A stretch of 14,118 nt of DNA from the NCBI GenBank assembly GCA_016839545.1, contig JAEOUB010000570.1:1-14118 (forward strand). Direction: 5' to 3'. Within the stretch, counting starts at the first letter, position 1; each line of letters begins with the position of its first letter. The position numbers and the translations under genes are program-made. The notes under the pieces are model-generated. The model saw only the letters and a list, made by a program, of their open reading frames with translations, ran no database searches and was not told where the DNA came from. The stretch is from Candidatus Kariarchaeota archaeon (GTDB taxonomy: Archaea > Asgardarchaeota > Heimdallarchaeia > Heimdallarchaeales > Kariarchaeaceae). Positions 1-6,400 of the stretch are shown here, in pieces.

Positions 1-596
1 CCAAAGAGTTGGGAGGGCTTGGAAAGAAGGCAATCTACGTCGATACAGAGGGTACCTTCTCTCCGTCACGTATCACACAGATGGCCAACAGGCTCAAAGC
101 AGAAAAAGGCTGGGATAAACCGGTGGAGGAGATACTGGCAGACATTCAGATTGCCAGAGCCAAGAACTCGGATATGCAACAGGGAATTGGTCTGAAAATC
201 CTGGAGATTCTGGGAGAAGATCCTGATGCCTACGGATTACTGGTTGTAGACTCTGTCACTGCGCACTTCAGGGCAGAATATGCCGGACGAGGTACACTGG
301 CAGAAAGACAGCAAACACTGAACCATCATCTCAGTATTCTTCACCGAGCAGCAGATACCTATGGACTATCAGTTGTGGTCACAAACCAGGTACAGGCAAA
401 TCCAGCTCAGTTCTTTGGAGATCCTACCACCGCTGTGGGTGGAAATATCATGGGTCACTGGGCAACCCATCGCTGTTATCTAAGAAAATCGAAAGGCGAG
501 AAAAGGGTGATCAAAATCTTTGACTCACCTGTTATCGGAGAACTGGAAGCTGTCTTTGAAATCACTCCCGACGGAGTGGAAACTTCAGAGGCCTAA
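1..596 (+). CDS. radA: DNA repair/recombination protein RadA, 5' end missing
   Basis: RadA is the archaeal RecA/Rad51 recombinase, which forms filaments on single-stranded DNA and catalyses ATP-dependent strand exchange. The gene is open from the window edge; the first complete codon is at 3, giving about 197 visible residues. The TTG at 9 that could be read as a start is internal. The visible part is the C-terminal ATPase core: the YVDTEGTF strand, the Walker B strand LLVVDS, the Rad51/RadA signature HFRAEYAGRGTLAERQQ, the TNQVQANPAQFFGDPT loop and the VGGNIMGH segment, ending with the conserved SPV...EAVFEIT.DG tail. The N-terminal helix-hairpin-helix domain, polymerisation motif and Walker A P-loop lie before the window. 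No intein interrupts the visible part. The TAA stop overlaps by 4 bp the stop of the convergent 7-TM gene. The family assignment is secure. Confidence 0.96.
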   Translation, partial: KELGGLGKKAIYVDTEGTFSPSRITQMANRLKAEKGWDKPVEEILADIQIARAKNSDMQQGIGLKILEILGEDPDAYGLLVVDSVTAHFRAEYAGRGTLAERQQTLNHHLSILHRAADTYGLSVVVTNQVQANPAQFFGDPTTAVGGNIMGHWATHRCYLRKSKGEKRVIKIFDSPVIGELEAVFEITPDGVETSEA

Positions 597-1738
597 GTTT
601 CACGTACTAGTTTTGATTGAATTATAGGAATACATCGCAGTATCAGTGCCTCGATATCATGAAATTCGTTGTGGGTCACCCCACCTTCAACTGCTGTAAT
701 AGATCTTCCATATTCCTTGTAAAATTCCTCTATCAGATAGTGGATAGATTTCCTTAGGGTCAGCGTCTCACGATCTGCCTGTACTACTGCAACTAGCTCT
801 CCTATCTGCTCAAAAATGAGAGTTCCCCCGACAAAATCGATAGAACGGATGGTAAGACCCTGTGTCTCAGGATCGACAATCTCTTCGAGGATTGAGTTCA
901 CCCCAGAAAGACCTATAGAGATCAAGTACTCCTTGCTAGAAACCTCCGATACAAATTCCTGAGAATAGATGAGATGCCCATCAATTGAGGAAATTTGTAG
1001 AAGAGAAATATCGATAGGAGTATAGAATATGAAATTCGGATTGGAAATGTAGACATACCCTATGATGAGGAACATGGGTACAGAGAATATGACAAAGTCC
1101 ACATCTGGAATAGGGAGGAAATGCTCCATTATCTCAACCAGGTAAGTCAGGAGAAATACGCCGATGCCAATGAGTAAGAATAGCAGATTCTTCTTGAAAA
1201 TACCCTCCACTGACTGTTCAAACTGCTTGTAGAAATTGTAGAACAAGATTAACAGGCCCGTCAGGAAAATGATATCATAGCAGAACTCGTCCCATTTTGT
1301 GGCTTGGGCAAATGGCATTATCTCGTTTGTTCTGATAAGATGCCCAGTGTTGATGAAATAGATCCCTGAAATCAAATATCCAAATAATGCTGTGGATAGT
1401 AGGCTCAGTCTGAACGGATTTGGTGTGTTTCGGATCATTGACTCGGAGAAATAGTAAACGAGTAACATGAAGATGATCCCCAAGTTTCTAACGATGCTAA
1501 ACATCATCGGAGAACTTTCATCGTCAAACATACTGAACAACCAGTAGTTGTGAAAGAAGTAAGAACTCAACTGAATGATTCCCGTCACAGATAGAAGTCC
1601 AAAGATCTGAATAAGAACATTGAGTGCATAGATCCCCTGTCTATATCGCTTGAAGTACAACAAAATGGAAATATATCCGGTTACCACGGTATAGAACACT
1701 GTTGATATTGTTAGCACGATAGAGAGATCATGGCTCAC
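593..1738 (-). CDS. 7-TM membrane protein with cytosolic longin/roadblock-like domain
   Basis: The product of 381 aa is not a family I can name with certainty. Seven hydrophobic segments are visible, at roughly residues 8-28, 36-60, 78-100, 111-130, 152-170, 182-203 and 214-233. This recalls the 7-TM input modules of microbial sensor proteins. From about residue 240 a soluble domain follows. It starts with a strand pair (LLQISSIDGHLIYSQEF), then a helix, then two or three strands around LTIRSIDFVGGTLIFEQI and ELVAVVQADRETL, and a final long helix ending EEFYKEYG. That order resembles the small longin/roadblock fold common in Asgard archaea; this is inference from the pattern. There is no histidine kinase, GGDEF or other catalytic motif. 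The start is GTG at 1738, with a TATA-like box centred about 26 nt upstream, so the mRNA is probably leaderless. A role in sensing or in anchoring small-GTPase regulation is possible but unproven. Confidence 0.8.
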   Translation of the reverse strand: MSHDLSIVLTISTVFYTVVTGYISILLYFKRYRQGIYALNVLIQIFGLLSVTGIIQLSSYFFHNYWLFSMFDDESSPMMFSIVRNLGIIFMLLVYYFSESMIRNTPNPFRLSLLSTALFGYLISGIYFINTGHLIRTNEIMPFAQATKWDEFCYDIIFLTGLLILFYNFYKQFEQSVEGIFKKNLLFLLIGIGVFLLTYLVEIMEHFLPIPDVDFVIFSVPMFLIIGYVYISNPNFIFYTPIDISLLQISSIDGHLIYSQEFVSEVSSKEYLISIGLSGVNSILEEIVDPETQGLTIRSIDFVGGTLIFEQIGELVAVVQADRETLTLRKSIHYLIEEFYKEYGRSITAVEGGVTHNEFHDIEALILRCIPIIQSKLVRET

Positions 1739-1758
1739 AGGAGGTGTAAACGTGAATT

Positions 1759-1769
1759 GTTATTTAAGC
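1759..1769 (-). promoter_or_regulatory. TATA-like box of the 7-TM gene
   Basis: On the minus strand CTTAAATAAC lies at about -30 to -21 relative to the GTG start at 1738, with its centre near -26. This is the spacing expected when transcription begins at the start codon itself. It supports the GTG as the true start. Confidence 0.45.
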
Positions 1770-1801
1770 TTCATGAGAAAGTGGTAACTAATAATGATGT
1801 C

Positions 1802-1817
1802 GAAAATTAGAAAAAAG
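1802..1817 (-). terminator. T-rich terminator after tRNA-Gln
   Basis: Just past the 3' end of the tRNA, the minus strand reads C, six T, CTAA, four T. Runs of T without a required hairpin are the usual archaeal termination signal, and this position fits the end of the tRNA transcript. Confidence 0.5.
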
Positions 1818-1818
1818 A

Positions 1819-1890
1819 CAGGCCCACCCGGATTTGAACCGAGGTCAACGGGACCAAAACCCGCTATGATTGCCGCTACACCATGGGCCT
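1819..1890 (-). tRNA. tRNA-Gln (anticodon UUG)
   Basis: A full cloverleaf can be folded on the minus strand. The acceptor stem is AGGCCCA with TGGGCCT, 7 bp. The D arm is short, with GTG pairing to CAT (one wobble). The anticodon stem is GCGGG with CCCGT, and its loop TTTTGGT places UUG at 34-36 (plus-strand 1855-1857). The variable loop is 4 nt. The T arm is CTCGG-TTCAAAT-CCGGG. The discriminator is G and the CCA end is not encoded, as is common in archaea. No intron is present. UUG reads CAA and, by wobble, CAG, so this is a glutamine tRNA. In archaea it is normally charged with glutamate first and then amidated by GatDE. A T-rich terminator follows. Confidence 0.95.
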
Positions 1891-2002
1891 ATCGGACTGT
1901 GACTACGTCAGAGACCTAACAATCATCTTCTCTTTTACTTATTATGAATTGCGGAAGTGATATCATCGATCTACTAGAGATTTCTCATTTTTCCGGTCAC
2001 AC

Positions 2003-3238
2003 ATGTACAATTTGGAATCTTTCATTATCTCAGAGAAAACAGGGAATAAAGATAAACATCTAGGTCTCGATAGATTCATGAGTGATGGATTCGGGGCGAT
2101 ATCAGAATTGCTAGAAATAGCACGAAAACTGGCCCTTAATCCCGATAATGCTCAATTAAAAGATGAACTTCGACGTTATAATGACATAGACACCATAACA
2201 GAACTCTGTCTGAGGACTGAAAACCACGCGCTCTTGGACTTGCTTTTTCCAAAATTGCCGGATGTGATACTCATCAACATCATGTTGCAGCGTGATAACG
2301 ATATCCAGCAATTAATTGCCAAATGGATCAAAGATCCCAAAATCAGACTGGAGATGTTTGAAGAGGATCTAGAACCTTCTGTGAAAATTGCGCTTATACA
2401 ACCGGTGATGGATGAGCAACCACTCAAGAACATCCCTAATGTGATTGAGAGTGAGACCAATCCGGAACTGAGATCATTTCTGATCAAGTATCTAGACGAG
2501 AAGAACGATTACCTGCTCCTGTCTCAATTAGGACTTGGAGCAGAGCATATCCAACCAAGGATTGAAGCATCTAAGAAAATTGTGGATCAGAAGGTACTGG
2601 CCGAGATCATACTCCAGGAAAGCAATGGTGAGGTACGTCTCGCTGCCATAACAAACCTAGCTGTACCCCATGTTGCCAATCAACTCCTACGTAATGATCT
2701 GTATTGGAAGGTTCGACTGGCCTCATTACATCTGGTACCGACAGAAGATAATCTCGAGTACGCTCTTGAAGTTGATAAAAGTGAGGAGATACGGTTGTAT
2801 GCTGCAGAACGGATTGGAAACAGCGAACTCCTTGCTTTCACGGCTCTCCACGATGCCAGTCCACAGGTACGACATATGGCGATTCAAAGGCTGGTTGAAT
2901 TGAAAGATCAACCCACGCTTGTACAGGTATGTACAGATGACAAGATACTGGAAAATCGGCTACTAGCAATTGATGGAATTAGTCATAGGCAGTTTCTCAA
3001 AATCATACTGGATGAAATCCAAGAATCAGCAATTTTCACCAAGGCTGCAGGTAAAGTTGAGGATATTGACCTTCTGGTTGATATTACCAAGGCTACCAAT
3101 AACCTGAAATTGAGAAAAATACTGCTGGAACGCCTTATAGAACTTGATGCAACTCAGACTCTTTTTGACATGAGATCCTCAATGACAGGATCATTGCTTG
3201 AGATTATTGAAAACTATCTTTATGATAATGTAGATTAA
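2003..3238 (+). CDS. HEAT-repeat-like alpha-helical protein
   Basis: The 411 aa product is almost entirely predicted helix, with no signal peptide or membrane segment. From about residue 110 to the end it shows degenerate repeats of 25-35 residues, each a pair of amphipathic helices. Recurring motifs of the type 'EVRLAAITNL', 'KVRLASLHLV', 'EIRLYAAERI' and 'QVRHMAIQRL' match the HEAT pattern, with a conserved Arg and small residues in the second helix. HEAT scaffolds bind proteins; no catalytic motif is visible, so I cannot assign a specific role. The ATG at 2003 gives the longest reading. The ATG at 2078 (residue 26, MSDGFGAIS) is a credible alternative because residues 1-25 are polar and look unlike the rest. 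No clear TATA box decides between them. Its stop overlaps the convergent acyl-CoA dehydrogenase by 4 bp. Family is fairly sure, function unknown. Confidence 0.82.
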   Translation: MYNLESFIISEKTGNKDKHLGLDRFMSDGFGAISELLEIARKLALNPDNAQLKDELRRYNDIDTITELCLRTENHALLDLLFPKLPDVILINIMLQRDNDIQQLIAKWIKDPKIRLEMFEEDLEPSVKIALIQPVMDEQPLKNIPNVIESETNPELRSFLIKYLDEKNDYLLLSQLGLGAEHIQPRIEASKKIVDQKVLAEIILQESNGEVRLAAITNLAVPHVANQLLRNDLYWKVRLASLHLVPTEDNLEYALEVDKSEEIRLYAAERIGNSELLAFTALHDASPQVRHMAIQRLVELKDQPTLVQVCTDDKILENRLLAIDGISHRQFLKIILDEIQESAIFTKAAGKVEDIDLLVDITKATNNLKLRKILLERLIELDATQTLFDMRSSMTGSLLEIIENYLYDNVD

Positions 3239-4434
3239 TCCTTGGGCGTGTAAGGAGGCAATGGCATGCGAAGGGGTTTGTCCACCCTGTATCCCATGGC
3301 ATACTGACCTTGCATAAGCTCTTGAATTTGATCTGTACCCTCATAGATACGGGCACCCCTGGCATTTCTCCAGAACCTCTCAACTGGAAACTCGGCTGAG
3401 AAACCATTCCCTCCATGAACTTGTATTGCATCATCAGCACATTGACTTGCCACATTGGTTGCAAACCATTTTGCCATAGCTGTTTCTTTGGTGTTTCTGA
3501 TACCCTCATTCTTCATCCAACCAGCACGAAGCACTAGCAGCTCGGCAGCATCAATTCCCTGCTCCATGTGGGCAATGAGTCTTTGAACAAGCTGGTGTTG
3601 ACCGATTTCCTTCCCGAATGCCTTTCGCTCACCTGCATATTTGACTGCAGCATCTCGGGATGCCTTTGCCAGACCAACAGCACCTGCTGCAACAGTAAAC
3701 CTACCGTTGTCAAGACAGGACATTGCGATTTTGAAACCTTCACCAAGCTCTCCAAGCATATTCTCCTTTGGTACAGCGACGTTGTCATAATTGATGAAAC
3801 CAGTGTTTCCAGCACGAACACCTAATTTATTCTTAATTGATCCAGTGGAGACCCCTTCAAACTCTCTTTCCACAAGGAAAGCAGTTAGTCCTCGATGTCC
3901 AATATCAGGATTGGTCTTTGCGAATGTGACAAAGTGATCTGCCACATTTGCTAGGCTGATCCACATTTTTCCACCATTGAGAATGTAGAAATCTCCATCT
4001 TCAACTGCTCGTGTCTCGATACCCGCAACATCAGAACCTGCATTAGGTTCAGTCAGTCCATAGGTTGCAAGCTTTTTACCCTCAGCCTGGGGTTTCAGAT
4101 ATTTCTGCTTCTGTTCTTCAGTACCCCATTGGTATATACCCATTGAATTCAAGCCATTGTGAACTGAAATAGCAACACGCAGGGAAGAGTCAACATATTC
4201 CAATTCTTCTGAGACTATCGCTGTGGAAATATAGTCAAAACCTCCTCCACCGTACTCCTCAGGAATTGAAACTCCAAGAAAGCCGAGCTCACCCATTTGC
4301 TCTAGTAGTTTTCTATCAGATTGTTGTTGGATATCCATCTCTGGAATTTTTGGAGCAGCTTCGTTTCGTGCCCAATCTCGTACAGATTCACGGATCAGCT
4401 TATGATCATCCGTCCACTCAAAGGATATGGTCAT
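3235..4434 (-). CDS. Acyl-CoA dehydrogenase
   Basis: This FAD enzyme oxidises the alpha-beta bond of an acyl-CoA thioester and passes electrons to ETF. From the ATG at 4434 it is 399 aa, a normal family length. All three domains are present: an N-terminal helical domain with GFLGVSIPEEYGG, the central beta domain with the flavin/substrate motif YGLTEPNAGSD and GGKMWISLANVADHF, and the C-terminal helical domain with RKAFGKEIGQHQLVQ, QVHGGNGFSAEFPVERFWRN and IYEGTDQIQ. Glu365 of that last motif is the usual catalytic base in short/medium-chain type enzymes. Chain-length or branched-acid preference cannot be read from this. A TTG six codons upstream is possible, but a TATA-like TTTTAGATA centred 27 nt before the ATG favours a leaderless start at 4434. 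The etfBA operon 1.2 kb away is the obvious electron acceptor. Its stop codon interlocks with that of the HEAT-repeat gene. Confidence 0.95.
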   Translation of the reverse strand: MTISFEWTDDHKLIRESVRDWARNEAAPKIPEMDIQQQSDRKLLEQMGELGFLGVSIPEEYGGGGFDYISTAIVSEELEYVDSSLRVAISVHNGLNSMGIYQWGTEEQKQKYLKPQAEGKKLATYGLTEPNAGSDVAGIETRAVEDGDFYILNGGKMWISLANVADHFVTFAKTNPDIGHRGLTAFLVEREFEGVSTGSIKNKLGVRAGNTGFINYDNVAVPKENMLGELGEGFKIAMSCLDNGRFTVAAGAVGLAKASRDAAVKYAGERKAFGKEIGQHQLVQRLIAHMEQGIDAAELLVLRAGWMKNEGIRNTKETAMAKWFATNVASQCADDAIQVHGGNGFSAEFPVERFWRNARGARIYEGTDQIQELMQGQYAMGYRVDKPLRMPLPPYTPKD

Positions 4435-4456
4435 TAATCGACTCAGAGTCAATGGT

Positions 4457-4465
4457 TATCTAAAA
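4457..4465 (-). promoter_or_regulatory. TATA-like box of the acyl-CoA dehydrogenase gene
   Basis: On the minus strand TTTTAGATA lies at -31 to -23 relative to the ATG at 4434. This is the archaeal TATA spacing for a leaderless transcript. It helps to choose the ATG over the upstream TTG at 4452, which has no Shine-Dalgarno sequence. Confidence 0.45.
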
Positions 4466-4502
4466 TGTGGTGCTCGGTTCAAAACAAATGGGTGCAAATT
4501 GT

Positions 4503-5429
4503 CTACTGATTGGTTAGAGCATCAAGGTCTAGTCTGCCAATACCAAATTCCAAGAGTAGATCGCGTTGGGTATCTTGGAATGAGAGTGTCACAAAACCAC
4601 GGAGAAGACGGTCCTGTTCAAGAAATCCAGTTGTTCGACCATTGTGTCCCAAACCTATTGAGATTTGAACTCGGTCAAATGTGGTAGGAACTGATACTAA
4701 TTTCACAAGTCTGGAGGTCACTAAGGCTGAACCATTGAAATCAGTGACTTGACCATTTTCGATCAATAATTCCAATTTCTCTGAATTATAGCCAAAAGGA
4801 TCCAAAAGCTCGTCCTGTTCATATACTGACCCGATAACCTCTACTGCAGTAATTGAACCTTCCAAGGATGTTAGTTCCAATTCAAACATGATTTCAGTGG
4901 ATGGAAACATAATATGTGATTGATCTGCTGTAAAGGGGTAACTTGCTGTCGAGAGCACGTTTGCCTCTAGAAACGTTGAACCAAAATTCAGATCAATTTT
5001 GGAAGAGAATTGCTGAAGAAGCAATTCCTTCAGTTCAGCAGCATAATAGATATCGGTAGTCAAATGTCCCATCAGGTATTGGTTGGGTAATTCATGATGA
5101 CCTGCAAGGCTGATCCCATCGAATAGAGGAAATGGAGTCAGGAGAGGAAAAATGGATAAGAGTTCCTCAATTATCGGGTTTGAAGAAAAAAAGAAAGCAG
5201 CGAGGAGGACATTCTCTTTGAGATTTGCAAAACTCTGTCGGATCTCCATCCCCTCCTCATCAGTTATTTCGGTGAGGATCAGGAGTGAAGATTTCCATCC
5301 TTGAGTCTCAGCATATTCTAGTAATGTTTCAACGAACCAAAAACGGTCTTGATCAGTGTAGACAACGAGCTCAGTGATTACCGAACGATCGATCACCTGA
5401 TCAAGAAAACCTCCCCAGAGAGACTCCAT
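4503..5429 (-). CDS. Divergent aminopeptidase T/NicX-like protein, probably non-catalytic
   Basis: The product is 309 aa from the ATG at 5429. The C-terminal third follows the layout of the M29 aminopeptidase/NicX (COG2309-type) family: a segment ending AVEVIGSVYEQ (Glu197, where these enzymes have a metal-binding Glu), then LELLIENGQVTDFNG, then ISIGLGHNGRTTGFLEQDRLLRGFVTLSF. The first part (ELVVYTD...LLEYAETQGW) resembles their nucleotide-binding-like N-terminal domain. The usual histidine ligands seem lost: Thr281 stands where the family has His in a 'GTVH' motif, and the terminal 'HxD' region reads RLDLD. I therefore infer a non-enzymatic or altered paralogue. A TTG at 5525 would add 32 residues with a hydrophobic stretch, but an AT-rich box (GATATAATTT) about 23 nt before the ATG supports the shorter form. 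It lies in line behind the divergent etfB promoter region and 68 bp upstream of the acyl-CoA dehydrogenase start. The family call comes from motif memory and is moderate. Confidence 0.5.
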   Translation of the reverse strand: MESLWGGFLDQVIDRSVITELVVYTDQDRFWFVETLLEYAETQGWKSSLLILTEITDEEGMEIRQSFANLKENVLLAAFFFSSNPIIEELLSIFPLLTPFPLFDGISLAGHHELPNQYLMGHLTTDIYYAAELKELLLQQFSSKIDLNFGSTFLEANVLSTASYPFTADQSHIMFPSTEIMFELELTSLEGSITAVEVIGSVYEQDELLDPFGYNSEKLELLIENGQVTDFNGSALVTSRLVKLVSVPTTFDRVQISIGLGHNGRTTGFLEQDRLLRGFVTLSFQDTQRDLLLEFGIGRLDLDALTNQ

Positions 5430-5446
5430 AAATGATCTGAATACTG

Positions 5447-5457
5447 AAATTATATCA
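5447..5457 (-). promoter_or_regulatory. TATA-like box before the NicX-like gene
   Basis: The minus strand reads GATATAATTT about 18-28 nt before the ATG at 5429. The spacing is slightly short but near that of a leaderless archaeal gene. It is internal to the longer TTG reading and so argues for the ATG start. Confidence 0.3.
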
Positions 5458-5542
5458 TGATTTGCCCTGTTAAAAAGAATAACCCCAAAAATTATCAAAT
5501 ATCTGATATTCCTTGGAATCCTCAAAAAAATCTACCAATGAT

Positions 5543-5560
5543 ATTGATTTTTTTATCAAT
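5543..5560. promoter_or_regulatory. Perfect dyad in the divergent promoter region upstream of etfB
   Basis: The sequence holds a perfect inverted repeat ATTGAT-N6-ATCAAT, with a T-only spacer. It lies in the roughly 200 bp between the NicX-like gene (-) and etfB (+), about 30 bp upstream of the etfB TATA-like box. Position and symmetry fit a dimeric regulator site; the T6 spacer and AT richness mean chance is not excluded. Confidence 0.3.
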
Positions 5561-5587
5561 TTTCTCGTTGATCGAAACCCCTATCGT

Positions 5588-5600
5588 GTTATTTTAAATT
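5588..5600 (+). promoter_or_regulatory. TATA-like box of the etfBA operon
   Basis: TTATTTTAAATT is centred about 36 nt before the etfB ATG, which would give a short leader of about 10 nt. No Shine-Dalgarno sequence precedes that ATG. Confidence 0.4.
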
Positions 5601-5630
5601 GAACAGCATTTTCTAAATTCAGAGCTCTTT

Positions 5631-6392
5631 ATGAAAATCGCAGTTTTACTGAAAATTGTTCCAGATACCGAAACCCGGTTCCAACTCAATCCTGAGGAAA
5701 CGGATGTCATCACTGATAGGACCACTGAGTGGATTCTCGGTCCTTATGATGAGTATGCCGTTGAAGAAGCAATTCGGATCAAGGAGAAAGTTGGTGGTCA
5801 AGTAATTACAGTAACTATAGGCTCAGGCAATGAGGAAAAATCAATCCGGAAGGCCATGGCTATGGGTGTGGATGAAGCTATTCTAGTTGAGTCTGAGGGA
5901 CTTGCTGGGAGTGATCCTTTAACAATTGCCAAAGTCCTAGCAGAACAGGTCAAGACTTTGGATGCAGATATTATTTTGGCAGGGAAGATGGCCACTGACA
6001 CGTCAGATTCTTTTGTAGGCCCCGCTGTCGCACAATTGCTTGGCATCCCAGTGATTACAGAAATATCCTCCCTCGAAGTTCGAGAAGATGGCGTGACTGC
6101 AACGAGAACCGCATCCGGTCGTTCAGAGAAATTTGAGTCTAAACTTCCTGTTGTTCTCACAGCAGATAAATCATTGAATGACCCCAGGTATCCCAAATTA
6201 CCTGATATTATGAAAGCCAAGAAGAAACCACTCCACAAGAAGGAGTCGGCCATATCACCGCGTGGTGCAATAACACAGATCAAAGCTGCATTCCCACCTC
6301 AAAAGGCGGGAGGCACCAAAATCGAGGGTACCACTGAGGAAGTGGTTTCAGTCCTTATGGATGGTCTAACGACCAAGGAGAAAATATTCTAG
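5631..6392 (+). CDS. etfB: Electron transfer flavoprotein, beta subunit
   Basis: EtfB (253 aa, usual length) pairs with EtfA to form the soluble FAD/AMP heterodimer that accepts electrons from acyl-CoA dehydrogenases. Hallmarks are the N-terminal MKIAVLLKIVPDTE, the region LGPYDEYAVEEAIRIKEK, GSGNEEKSIRKAMAMGVDEAILV, and the beta-subunit signature around DPLTIAKVLAEQVKTLDADIILAGKMATDTSDSFVGPAVAQLLGIP. This is followed by LPVVLTADKSLNDPRYPKLPDIMKAKKKP near the C-terminus. The motif 'ADKSLNDPRYP' matches the usual 'LNEPRYPSL' loop. The ATG at 5631 follows a TATA-like box with a short leader. etfA follows after 8 bp, with its ribosome-binding site overlapping the etfB stop codon, so the two are surely co-transcribed. 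No ETF-quinone oxidoreductase is in the window, so the final electron acceptor is unknown. Confidence 0.95.
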   Translation: MKIAVLLKIVPDTETRFQLNPEETDVITDRTTEWILGPYDEYAVEEAIRIKEKVGGQVITVTIGSGNEEKSIRKAMAMGVDEAILVESEGLAGSDPLTIAKVLAEQVKTLDADIILAGKMATDTSDSFVGPAVAQLLGIPVITEISSLEVREDGVTATRTASGRSEKFESKLPVVLTADKSLNDPRYPKLPDIMKAKKKPLHKKESAISPRGAITQIKAAFPPQKAGGTKIEGTTEEVVSVLMDGLTTKEKIF

Positions 6393-6397
6393 GTGAT
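6391..6397 (+). promoter_or_regulatory. Shine-Dalgarno sequence of etfA
   Basis: AGGTGAT matches seven bases of the complement of the archaeal 16S 3' end (AUCACCU). It overlaps the etfB stop codon and sits 3 nt before the etfA ATG. This points to translational coupling of the two subunits. Confidence 0.6.
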
Positions 6398-6400
6398 ATT

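Noticed and set aside
1739..1787. Perfect SD-like AGGAGGTG followed by a 12-codon GTG mini-frame on the plus strand
   Set aside because: It lies in the promoter of the opposite-strand 7-TM gene, there is no plus-strand promoter, and the peptide is tiny; most likely chance.
5430..5525. N-terminal extension of the NicX-like protein from TTG 5525, giving a hydrophobic leader
   Set aside because: The ATG at 5429 fits the family start, and the extension contains TATA-like boxes. The apparent membrane segment is probably untranslated DNA.
5798..6283. 161-codon open frame on the minus strand inside etfB
   Set aside because: It is the complement of a strongly conserved coding region, has no promoter or ribosome-binding site, and its composition is shadow-like.
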